Positions 46,401-56,520 of a stretch of 64,000 nt of DNA are shown here, piece by piece. The stretch lies in assembly GCA_004352715.1 (NCBI GenBank), contig SCFE01000003.1:4616217-4680216 (forward strand). Direction: 5' to 3'. The position numbers and the translations under genes are program-made. How positions within the stretch are numbered: the stretch's first letter is position 1; every line of letters starts with the position of its first letter. This stretch comes from Hofstenia miamia (Eukaryota; Xenacoelomorpha; Acoela). The notes beneath the pieces are model-generated. The model did no database searches and was not told the origin of the DNA. It was given only the letters and a program-made list of their open reading frames with translations.

Positions 46401-48480
46401 TAGGCAGTATTAATAAAAATTTTTTTCTTTTTTCGATTTCGTTTGCCTTATAACTAAGGTGCGTTTACTATGAAAATTTGAGGTTCTAAAATTAGGGAAG
46501 TTTGCTAAATTGTACGGAGCGATTTTTAAAGAATTTTGAAAAATGTACATAAAGATGTTTTTAAATTGTCATTATTGGCTTTGAAAAGTTTCCTTTGAAT
46601 TGATCGTAAACTGATAGTTTTTTCTTCATAAAGCCCAATGTAATATTAATTGCCCAATTTGTTTGTATTTCAAATTCCCTGAGATAGTGTCTATCAATTC
46701 CTGTATATAATATGCAAGCATAATTTAGATGACAAGACTAAGACATGAATAAGCTGAATTTTTGCATTAATATCTAGGTGAGAAAAATTACTTATTGTTG
46801 TAATTGAAACTGCCATTTTTTTACTATACTAGTTGTTTATGAAAATTTAAGTTTCTGTCGAAAATAACACCTAGATATTTAAAATGAGTAATTTATAGTT
46901 TCCTTATTGAAACGTAATGTGCATTTGGATGTGTCTGTTTTACTATATTTTTACTTTTTATTATACAAAATTGTGTACTAATTATTAGCTTGTGTGATGC
47001 ATAAAAATTTGTTAATATTGCACAATTTTTTCAATTATATCTACTGAATCTTCTATTGAGTAACTAGAGTGAAATATTATTGTGTCACCTTCGTATTGTA
47101 AAATATCACATGTAAGGTTCATATTTAAATCATTTATGTAAATATTAAATAGTAGTGTACCCAAGATTGCCCCTTGTGGAACACCTTTTTCTAATGAAAT
47201 CCAATCATAGAAATGGTTTTGTAATTTTACCAGTTGCTTTCCTTTGTATAAATAACTTGAGATTTATTTCATGCTAATAGCTGAAAAATTCAACTTTTTA
47301 ATTTTAGAAATATGAATTTTGTGGTACAGAAAGTCAAATGCTATAGCACACTACTTATTGTCATCAATATCTTTCCTCCATTTTTCAGTGGCGTAAATCA
47401 GTGCTTCATTAGTAGATATTCCTTTCCGAAATCCGTACTGTGTTTTGGATAAGATATTATACTTAGTGAAATGTTCATTGATTTGATCAGAGAGTAGTTT
47501 TTTAAAAATTTTGCTATTAAATCGGCTACAGTTTTAAGCACAAACGGGAATTTGTTATGGACCGCTAGATTGATTTTTCATTTTGAGATTGTTTTTATAA
47601 CTTAATATTTTGTTACATAATGAAAAATAAATTTTGGTGCAAAATTTTCAACTCTTTCATCGTAGTTATATTTTATGTTTTTTCCGTTGTAGCTTCCTAG
47701 ATTTTGAGGAACCTTATTAAATATTGTACAAATAACTAGGATTATTATTTATTTCGCCATTATAATGAATTTCTCTTACAGAAGTAAAGCCTTTGTTTTT
47801 CTTGTTAAGCAATGAATTAACAAATATCCATTTTGACATTTGAGCATCAATTTTTCCAAATTTTGTTTTATAACATTGGTTGTACGAATTTTTATGTTTT
47901 ATGTTGCATAAGTTTTGTGCCCTTTTGTAGTAATCAAAATTCCCAGAAGATTTTTCATTAATATATTTAATCCACTTATCTTTTTTTGTTTAAGAAATGT
48001 GTATCAATCCATGGTTTGCTCTTACTTTTTGTCATAATTGAATTTTTGTTTCTTAAAATTGATTTTTCTGGGCAATATTTATCAGGATGATAAAGTAGTA
48101 TATTTGAAAACTTATTGAATATTTCATTGGGAGTTAAAGCACTATAAACTGTCGCCCAATTCTCATTTTTAAGTTTTTCTTTTTTTAACTGTATATTATC
48201 TCTTATTTCTGTATATTTCTGTATATTTCTCTCTTATTTTTAGCCCTATTTTACGTGAACTTAGAACACAAGTTGAATCTCAGCATAAAGTTATGATACA
48301 ATGATCTGAATGAGAAAATTCTGAGAAAATTTATTTATAATTTATTATACATTTCTGAATATTTTGTTTATTAAACCTAAACAGTCTGGGGATCTTTGAA
48401 AGTTTTTCATGATTTTGGAAAAAATTCTTAATATGCTTAGAACTCAAAATCTAATAATTAGTAAAACATCCTCAATCTGA
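46400..48480 (-). pseudogene. LINE reverse transcriptase pseudogene
   Basis: Minus-strand pieces in order: KSKSKPWIDTHF (about 48020), a pre-RT section, TQYGFRKGISTNEALIYATE (about 47420), AIAFDFLYHKIHISKIKK (motif A, about 47310), KGVPQGAILGTLLFNIYIND (motif B, about 47170), ILQYEGDTIIF (about 47090) where YADD is expected, then FINN and IQLIHVLVLSSKL sections. These are typical of Jockey/CR1-like LINEs. The catalytic YADD is YEGD and motif A is damaged; more than ten stops are scattered along it. Confidence 0.75.
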
Positions 48481-49171
48481 AAGCACCATCCATAGAAGAG
48501 TGTCTCCTCGTTCATTTTTATTCTTACAGCTTGACTTGCCGCTGCCCCATTGAGTCATGCTTTGCGCAGTCAGAGTTTGCGGTGCTGCAGCTGCAGTATA
48601 GAGTTTGGGAGATCTATCTACATATCAAGAAACAATTCAAGTCATAGTTGATCTCATCAGTCTTCAACCTTATATTTATCTGAAAATTAGGCTTGGAGCG
48701 AATTCAAATATTTTCAAAAGTCGCCATTTTTGTGAAAATTAGTTGATCTTTTCAAGTCCTTTAGGCACAGCAATATATTTTAGTAAAAAATATTAGCATT
48801 ATATTCAAGAACGTTATTAATTGATGTGTCAATGCCTCTCACAATTTCTACATTCACTCGTGGCCTTGGAAAAGTGCTTACAAATTAGGAAAACGCTTTT
48901 TTAAAGCTAACCATATTTATGTATTTATTCATTTTTTATTATATTAAACATGCATTAAAGTTTATTATATTTGATTCTTTCCAATTTATTCCTAACAGTT
49001 AGTTTTGGAGGCCAATTAAATACTCCAAACTTTGCGATAAATATTTTCTTGCAGCATTTAACTCAATCAATGAGAATATAGTAGTTTATGTTGCCAACTT
49101 TTTCAATTATTCTGCCTTACTACACAATCTCGATGTAAAGTGAATTTAGAAATTGCTCTCTACTGTTACAT
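48481..49171. other. Intergenic DNA
   Basis: Around 48500-48620 it is less AT-rich (a CTGCAGCTGCAG stretch) and could belong to the 5' side of the LINE, but no frame is clear. Confidence 0.45.
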
Positions 49172-49235
49172 GATGCGAGTGAATTTGCTCAATAGTACTT
49201 TCAAAGTACTATTTGAGCAAATTACTCTCGCATCC
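49172..49235. repeat. Short palindrome
   Basis: Arms of about 30 bases: GATGCGAGTGAATTTGCTCA on the left, and its near reverse complement ending CTCTCGCATC on the right, around a 2-3 base centre in AGTACTTTCAAAGTACT. Would form a tight hairpin. Confidence 0.75.
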
Positions 49236-49486
49236 AATTGATAATTAGATTGCTGTGGCAATCAATTGATCTTAATGAACTCACTCATCAACTGTTTCTC
49301 TCATGATTATTCCATGTAAAACTTCAATGCGATATCTATTTACATTAATGATATTCTTAGATCATTTCAATTATATTCAATAGCTATTATAATAAGCTGC
49401 CTAATTTGTTTATATATAGAATATTGAATATATTTAAAATTCTAATATATAGGTGCCAAAGTAAATTTATTGTTATATAAAACACA

Positions 49487-49494
49487 TTATATAA
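49487..49494. repeat. Target-site duplication, left, of hAT-like MITE
   Basis: TTATATAA, matching ATATATAA at 49814-49821 in 7 of 8 bases. Confidence 0.55.
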
Positions 49495-49813
49495 CTGGGT
49501 GGCAAAGGGTCGACGCAACCCAACCCGACCCGCGGGTCAAAATTTATGAACATTTCCGAGTCAGAAAAATGTATTGTTTGAAGGATAGTGGAAAAAGTGG
49601 AAAACTAGCCATGCATTTCCATTTAGTATACAATCAACTATGCTATATAAAACCTACTCTTAAACTAATGTTAATGATATTGTTTCATGTTAGTTTTGTC
49701 AAAAGTTTGCAAATACAACTCGGGTTAGAAGCTGACAGCTGACCCATGGGTCGGGTGGTGGGTCAATGGTTTGCGGGTCGGAGGTCAAAATATGTGACCC
49801 GTTTGCCACTCTG
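49495..49813. mobile_element. hAT-like MITE (319 bp)
   Basis: Terminal inverted repeats CTGGGTGGCAAAGGGTC (left) and CAGAGTGGCAAACGGGTC (right, reverse complement), with GACCCG/CGGGTC-rich subterminal blocks at both ends and an 8-base target duplication. The ends and the duplication length are those of the hAT superfamily. The internal open frame (49470-49742) is not supported as a gene. Confidence 0.7.
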
Positions 49814-49821
49814 ATATATAA

Positions 49822-50404
49822 TAAGCTATTTACAAAATGTATACAATAATCACCAATTTATGCATTGAAAATGGGTAATTAATGAAATTTTTATATGTAA
49901 TGTGATTACCTTTCTGTACTTCTTTGCGTATTAGAAATTCCATTATGAGATTTTAGTAGATTATATATGAGTTTGATTTCAAGCGACAGTGTATTTTATC
50001 GGTTTATGCTATTAAAACAAAACGAGTGATTTAAGGCCAAACAATTTTGAGTTTTAATTGTTTTTACTACCTTTTCAGAAAATTTTGAAATTCATTTTAA
50101 TTTATGCAGTAGGCAACGTGTTTGACACTCAGAGTTCAATTTTTAACAATTTTCCGGAAATATCTTCATATTTGAATGTAGTTTAGCGTTCTTATTACCC
50201 AGTTATATATTTTTGATTATTGTGTTCTTTTTGTACTAGACAGATTTTAGAGGAGAATAATAATGCAATATTATATGTACTTAGAACAATAGAATGCATC
50301 AGTTGGATATGATGCAATTGTCCTATGTCTTGTATCTTATATACTAGACTATGCTAGCAGCTAATTGTTTGAATTTTTAAAGAAAAAAGTATCTAATGTT
50401 AGTT
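49822..50404. other. AT-rich intergenic DNA
   Basis: Nothing supported. Confidence 0.55.
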
Positions 50405-50626
50405 TAATATCGAGTTCCACTACAAGGTGTTCAACACTTATTTTTTATAAACAATTTGATTTTTACAAGAATTTGAATTTGCTAGATGCGGGAATTTATG
50501 AAGTTCAATTTTGTTGCCAAACCGGTATTTACTTACAAGGCAGGCGAATCATCGGCGTATTAGTATATCATAGGAAGAAATTAGGTTCATCTAATAGTCT
50601 GAGAAATATTGTCTTCAATTTAGCAC
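50405..50626 (+). CDS. Possible internal exon, unrecognised
   Basis: A frame of about 74 codons lies between an acceptor-like TGTTAG (to 50404) and a donor-like CAC|GTACGT (50627). It reads FYKNLNLLDAGIYEVQFCC, then GRRIIGVLVYHRKK and SLRNIVFNLAR. Composition is more protein-like than its surroundings. No neighbouring exons found, family not recognised. Confidence 0.25.
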
Positions 50627-50939
50627 GTACGTAATAAATGCTGACGTTTCTTTATCATCTAGAAAAGCATCTATGATCAATCACTGTCAGGAAGATTTTG
50701 TCTGACATTTCATTATTGCATATTATGTTGTTGATCTCTTAAAGAACTTGCAAGGATTTTAAAAAATTTTATTCCCGACTACGATTTTTTAGTAGAAATC
50801 TTGAAAGTGTCTATTTCAAACACGTTTTTCACAAAAATATATTAATCTATAAAACCATCTACGATGATTTATTGCTGACTAAACCTTGTTTAAATCGCGT
50901 TATTTCACTTTGTTGTAAAGCAAATTGTCAGTTGAATTA

Positions 50940-51500
50940 TCGCACAACACTTATTTTGAAGCAAATCAATAGAGTGTTGCTCCGCTTAGTGGTGTGCAAT
51001 GTTAAAATGATTCAAATTTCTTGAGATGAGATCATTATTTAACATTTCATTAGACATCGTTTACATAAAGAGAAAAGTTAGACGGAACAAAGCACCATTG
51101 CTTGTGGGCTACTCCAATATATTCTGAATTATAGTTGTTTAATTTCGCCATTTGTTTTCTGCTCACAAGAAATGTCATTAAAAAATTTATCTAATTCTTA
51201 CTAAATACTTGCTTTAACATTTTCCCGAATAAAAGTGAGAAATCGATGGAATTAAAAACCTTGCTTAAATCGAAGCATGCAATGGTAGTAGTTCAATTTT
51301 TGTTAAGAATTATAAATAAATCATTAAAAAAATTAGAAAACAAATACGTGATGCAAATTAGCCTATAAATTTCAACTTTCAATGAATTTCTTTTTTTGTA
51401 AATTATTGGCTTATTAATATCAGAATTTTTTAAATATCCGGAATTCATTATCAACAACACACATTGGTTAAATGCAAAATAGAAGAGGATGTCTGAATAT
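50940..51500 (-). pseudogene. LINE reverse transcriptase remnant
   Basis: Minus-strand frames read VEIYRLICITYLFSNFF (finger region), ACFDLSKVFNSIDFSLLFGK (motif A of Jockey/CR1-type LINEs, with the usual SKAFDSIDH pattern altered) and YIGVAHKQWCFVPSNFSLYV (decayed motif B). Stops and frameshifts make it a fossil. It may extend to 51831. Confidence 0.55.
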
Positions 51501-53062
51501 ATTCTGCTAGAATAAAATATGGAATTTTAATAGAACATATTGATTTATTAGGGTCTAAAATTTCCTATTACTTTATATAACTCATAGAATGGTTGCTAGT
51601 CTAAATTCAAATTTTTTCCTTTGAGCCTTAAAACATTTGAAGTTTTCTCAATTTGAATTTACTCATTATACCAAATGTGACACTGAGATGATTTAGAAGA
51701 GTTTTAGAATCATTTGTTTTACAATCAATTTTTAGCTCATGAATGTTAAACTTGTCTCTAATTTTCAAAAGTGATTTTCGCACAAAACTCAATTTAGTTT
51801 TAGAATTTTTAAGGCTAGTAATATACTTCAATTTGTTTTGGTGTTAAATTTGACGCAGTTTTTTCATTAGGTGCTTGGATTCGTTTTAATTGTTCCAGTT
51901 CATTTTACACTGATTACCCCATATTCAAATTGTCACAAAGCATAGTTACAGATAATATTTACCATAATTATCGCTCGAATAATTTTGTTTACATTTTAGA
52001 AAAACAATATTTATGGATATTTATAGGTGAAGTTTATTATGAAGCTGTACTGTTTCTTTTTAAGTGCAAAAGCTAGGCAAAAACAAAAACAAATGGTCAG
52101 GAAATAGTTGGCAAAAAAGAGGCACTAAAGAAGGCAAATTTGGCCAAAAAGAAATTCAATTTGAATATCCCTTGGCTAAACGAAATCATTAAGAGTGCTC
52201 ACAGATAACAGTTATAGACACCGATTTGCGCTGAAATTACTAAACTGGAATGAAAATGCTATAATGCCCACTGATTCATCACATTATAATTCGTGGGCCC
52301 AAGTATTAGAACAGTAGAACTTAATTATAACTAGACATACTTTTTGCCACTTTTTCTTAAGCTGGCCGTCTATGGTTACTTTTCTTGAAGACGAAACTAT
52401 TTTGCTAAAAAATCCTCTGCTAGTAAATATGACTATCCATCAACTGTACTAAGAGCTCCAAAAAAAAAATAATTCCAAATTCGAACCATATCTGCTTATA
52501 TTTAAAAAAAAATTATGAACTAAAACACGCATATCTACATACTTTAAACACTTCTAGGAATTATGTGATAAATCAAATCTAGAGTAATTCCATAAAAAAT
52601 TCTGAAGAGAAAAATTGTAGGATTACCAGTAAAAAAAATTTGCGAAGCTTAATTTCAAATTTCAAGTCACATGATGACTTTTTTTAATGAAATTGAAATT
52701 ATGCTAAGAAATATTTTTAGTGACCTAAAAATATAACGCAGTAATTGTAGACTGCTTTAACAGCGCTGTTAACAACTGCGAGCTGTTACAGCAAATAGCA
52801 ACCAAGTGCTGTTTAAAACAGCAAATAAAATAACGTATATTGGCATATTATCGTGTGTTTTTCACACTCTGCTCTATCAGTGTCTTTGAATCCCCGCAAC
52901 AGCAAATCAAAAACGGTCAGAATTCAGACCAGTGTTGAAATCATTGATAAAAATAATTGCAGCCCCAAGTACGTTAACAAACCTCATTGATAGAGGGTGC
53001 TTCAGCGTATCAGTTATATTGTATATTGAGACTCATTCTCGTGGGTGTGGGTCGCTTATTCA
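51501..53062. other. AT-rich intergenic DNA
   Basis: No supported gene. CTGTTAACA-type motifs at 52755-52820 resemble ones on the other side of the TIR element (55590-55640), see findings. Confidence 0.5.
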
Positions 53063-53063
53063 C
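53055..53063. repeat. Target-site duplication, left
   Basis: CTTATTCAC, identical to 55198-55206. Eight or nine bases, depending on whether the last C belongs to the element. Confidence 0.75.
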
Positions 53064-53406
53064 CGCATCTTTAATTTTAGACGGGGGAGCGCGGCGGGGA
53101 GTGCGCGATTTGTAAACAACACACAATGTTAAAATATTGTTGAAATAAAAATAGGATGTAACTTGTAAATTTAATCTTATTTTTTAAGTTATTTCTTTTA
53201 GTGTTTAATTAAAATTAGTTTTTCTTTAGAATGAGGATGTTTTTTTATAAAAAATGAACGGTTTTGATGCAATTCGCTTTACGTTTAAGGGTAGAATATT
53301 CTGATTTTTTATTAAGTAATGCATAGAAAAGTGATATATAATGATCTCTCTAATGGTATACCTTACATTTTTGGATATAATTTCATTGCAATATTTAAAC
53401 TTAATC

Positions 53407-53646
53407 CCCGGCGGTATGTTGTAACTTTTTTACGAAGAAATTATGTAAATTCAATCACCCGGCGGTATGCTTTAACCTTCTTAAAAAAATTTTAGTATTA
53501 TTATTTCAATTCAATCCCCCGGCGGTATTTTTTAAGTTTTTATGATGAAAATTGATACATTCAATCCCCCGGCGGCTTGCTTTGGATTTTTTATAAAAAT
53601 TGTGATTCACTATTTAAATCAATCCCCCGGCAGTATGCTTGCAGAG
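53407..53646. repeat. GC-rich subterminal repeats in left TIR
   Basis: Five copies of TCAATCCCCCGGCGGTATG or close variants, at about 53404, 53454, 53514, 53566 and 53621, spaced 50-60 bases by AT-rich filler. GC-rich motifs at regular spacing in an AT-rich arm could be transposase-binding sites. Confidence 0.8.
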
Positions 53647-53923
53647 TACAGCATAAAATACCCCAAATGTAATTGCATGTATCCGCGTGCCTGAGGATGT
53701 TGCTTTCCAAATAAATACTTTTATTAATTAAAAGTTAGTATAACAAAGTGGTCAATATTGGTATTTTGCTCGAACAAGCTGTTGAATTCTTCTTCTGTTG
53801 GTTCTTTTAAGCTTACCGCGGGTTTGTGGACACTTCTTTGTGGTGTTGAAGGTCTACCTCACCCGTGGCTTTACGATTTTTAAACTATAAAAAATAATTG
53901 CAATTAAATCAAAAATAAAACTC

Positions 53924-53994
53924 TGATTCGTAGTGTAAGATTAACACAGCTGTACACATGTACAGAAGTTGTGAGTTCGAATCTCACCGAATCA
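53924..53994 (+). tRNA. tRNA-like module 1 (probably not functional)
   Basis: 71 nt with a perfect 7-bp acceptor pairing (TGATTCG/CGAATCA), a 4-bp D arm (GTGT..ACAC with a 7-base loop), a perfect 5-bp T arm with loop TTCGAAT (GTGAG/CTCAC) and a good B box. The anticodon hairpin CTGTA/TACAG has a 6-base loop (CACATG), not 7, so no anticodon is assigned. The segment spacing is otherwise exactly tRNA-like. Confidence 0.5.
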
Positions 53995-54133
53995 ATGTCA
54001 ATAATAGTGCTATACCTCTTAAAAATCAGATTGTATAGCTTGAATAATTCTACGAGACATTAGTATTTTATTGCATATTGTCTTTGTTGTCACTATTTGT
54101 GAGGAAATTTAAGGTCGTCCCTCATTTATCTTC

Positions 54134-54208
54134 TGATTCGTAGTGTAAGATAAACACAGCTGTACGTACATATGTACAGACTATGTGAGTTCGAATCTCC
54201 CAGAATCA
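54134..54208 (+). tRNA. tRNA-like module 2 (probably not functional)
   Basis: 75 nt, clearly related to the module 210 bases upstream: same TGATTCGTAGTGTAAGAT start and GTGAGTTCGAATCTC T arm. Acceptor end AGAATCA has one mismatch, T stem one mismatch. The anticodon hairpin is 4 nt longer (CTGTAC/GTACAG), so it varies in length between copies. Confidence 0.5.
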
Positions 54209-54682
54209 ACTTGGCAACATTTATATTACACAATACTTTGGGTTGGGGCCCATAAACTCTTTTATATTGATATGCGTCTAAGTGCAATATTGCATTGACA
54301 TTTTGCAAGAATTATTGTTCTTCGTTTTGACGGACCCACATTTCAAATTAACACAAAACAGAGAATATATTCAATTGTGTTTGAATACGTGTGTTCTCAT
54401 TTTAACTTTTAAAACTTGGACAATTAATATAATTAATATATTTAATGAAATAACATGAAGCTTACCTTTTAATGTAGAAATATAGTTAAGCCCAAAGTAT
54501 ACATCATTGAAAAACCATAAAAGGTTATTCAAAGAAACACACAAGGATGGATATATATATTTAATACATCCAGCAAAGAAAGAATATGTGAGGTTAACAA
54601 TCAACATCAACATTAATAATCTTGGCAGAACTTCACTTAGCCAGTAGATCTAAAATAAAAAGTTAAGAAGGCATGTAGTTCA

Positions 54683-54857
54683 TACCGCCGGGGGATTGAA
54701 TGTATCTATTTTCATCGTAAAAAAGTTAAAATACCGCCGGGGGATTGAATTGAAATAGTAATACTAAATTTTTTTAAGAAAGTTAAAGCATACCGCCGGG
54801 GGATTGAATTTACATAATTTCTTCGTAAAAAAGTTACAACATACCGCCGGGGGATTA
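54683..54857. repeat. GC-rich subterminal repeats in right TIR
   Basis: Four copies of CATACCGCCGGGGGATTGAA or close variants at about 54684, 54730, 54789 and 54840, the inverse of the left-arm units. One unit fewer than in the left arm. Confidence 0.8.
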
Positions 54858-55197
54858 AGTTTAAATATTGCAATGAAAGTATATCCAAAAATCTAAGGTA
54901 TACCATTAGAGAGATCAATATATATCACTTTTCTATGCATTACTTAATAAAAAATCAGAATATTCTACCCTTAAACGTAAAGCGAGTTGCATCAAAACCG
55001 TTCATTTTTTATAAAAAACATCCTCATTCTAAAGAAAAACTAATTTTAATTAAACACTAAAAGAAATAACTTAAAAAAATAAGATTAAATTTACAAGTTA
55101 TATCCTATTTTTATTTCAACAATATTTTAACATTGTGTGTTGTTAACAAATCTCGCTCTCCCAGTCCGCGCTCCCCCGGCTAAAATTCAACGTGCCC

Positions 55198-55206
55198 CTT
55201 ATTCAC
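55198..55206. repeat. Target-site duplication, right
   Basis: CTTATTCAC, the partner of 53055-53063. Confidence 0.75.
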
Positions 55207-55274
55207 AATTGTTTTGAGTATTGTGCGTTATGCAAATTTATAACGTCTCATTTCTCGTTTTTTTCAACTTCTAG

Positions 55275-55405
55275 AATGAATGATCAACTTTTCATTTGGT
55301 ACCACGTTTCCAAAAATTTACAAAGTATCACCTGATATAACTTTAGATGATTTCTATATTGTGGCAGCCAGACCAATTGTTGCCCTAATTTCCAATGAAG
55401 ATTAG
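55275..55405 (+). CDS. Possible short terminal exon, unrecognised
   Basis: After a pyrimidine-rich acceptor (TTTTTTTCAACTTCTAG, ending 55274), a frame with ATG at 55280 reads INFSFGTTFPKIYKV, DITLDDFYIVAARPIVALIS and stops at 55405. Protein-like for its length, but only 42 codons, and no partner exon is identified. Confidence 0.25.
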
Positions 55406-56350
55406 GTTTAATTATTGCTTTTTGTTCATGTTTATATGTTTCATAGTTATTTTGCTTTTTGTGTTATATGTTTCATAGATACTTAATCAATTTTATAATT
55501 CGCCTTGAATTTACTGTTTAGTAGTTGTGTTTAATAGTCTCTTTCAACCTGCTTAAAAACACTGTTATTGTCTGCTATCCATGCAATGTCAGAACCTAGC
55601 TGCTGTTAACAGCAAAGCGGTTGCTGTTAGTAGCAATGTCGGAAGCCCTGCTTATGTAAGCATTGGAAGTATTTACCACCTGTAATGCTAGAATAATTAA
55701 ATAAAATAAAAAATGTTCGAACAATTCGAATATTCGCGAATGCTTCAGTCCCGAATGAATACTTCAATAATAATTCTTAACCAATGGGAAGTAATCATTT
55801 GTCTATTTCAGACATTGCAGGTGTAGTTATACAAATGTTAACAAATTTATTTTGCTACTACGTTTCATTTACATAATTTAAATTAAGTTTGTGCTTAGAC
55901 TACTTTCTGATTGGCTGGTTGAATTATGGCAATAACCAAATTTTCAATATATCAGATTTCATTATGATAGTTGCATCAGAAAAGTAAATAAATAATACTA
56001 TTATGTTTTATGGACTGGTTTTTACGCTAGCATTTTCGTTTTATTAATTGAAGCATAATTAGGCATTGTGACAGCGTGAATAGGTGTGCTAATTGAAAGT
56101 AATTATTATTTTGCTCACCGTGATGCTTAATTAATGCCGCGTCAAGCTGAGTTAAGCCCACTAAGCGCGGCGTTTACTAATTAAGCGATGTCTTAGAAAC
56201 ACAATAACAACAAATTCGAATTTTTGCATATCATTTCGTTTGCTTACTATAACAATGTAATCCCACAAGCCGCTACTCAATATATTTTTTTGAAAAAATT
56301 GTGTAATCTCCTTTATGCCTGCATTTATTTTTTGTTGCTGAAATTTAAGA

Positions 56351-56383
<33 letters not shown>

Positions 56384-56520
56384 TAGCTACAAAGAAGAAT
56401 AGCAACGTCGGTATATTTAAAATCGAACTGGTGGTACATAAGGCAATTGTAATTATATTACACTTCAGTTTATAGGAAAATCAAGAAAAGTATATCAAAT
56501 CTAGATTTTCACGAAGTATT
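55406..56520. other. AT-rich intergenic DNA with TA microsatellite
   Basis: (TA)n at about 56356-56381. No supported gene. Confidence 0.6.

Larger units (their letters stand above)
53064..55197. mobile_element. DNA element with long structured TIRs (2.1 kb, non-autonomous)
   Basis: Two inverted arms of over 500 bases (53064-~53646 and ~54673-55197) enclose about 1 kb and are bounded by a 9-base direct repeat. Outer ends read CGCATCTTTAATTTTAGACG and, as reverse complement, GGGCACGTTGAATTTTAGCC. A third arm is at 61410. The duplication length fits Mutator-like, hAT, P or Merlin elements; long arms with internal repeats recall Foldback-type elements. The core holds two tRNA-like modules and no transposase. 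Superfamily not assigned. Confidence 0.8.

Noticed and set aside
49470-49742. 90-codon frame in the hAT-like MITE
   Set aside because: It starts outside the element and crosses its terminal repeat; no relation to hAT transposase.
53924-54208. Functional tRNA genes
   Set aside because: The anticodon loop is not seven bases and the anticodon hairpin varies in length between the two copies, so no anticodon can be assigned.
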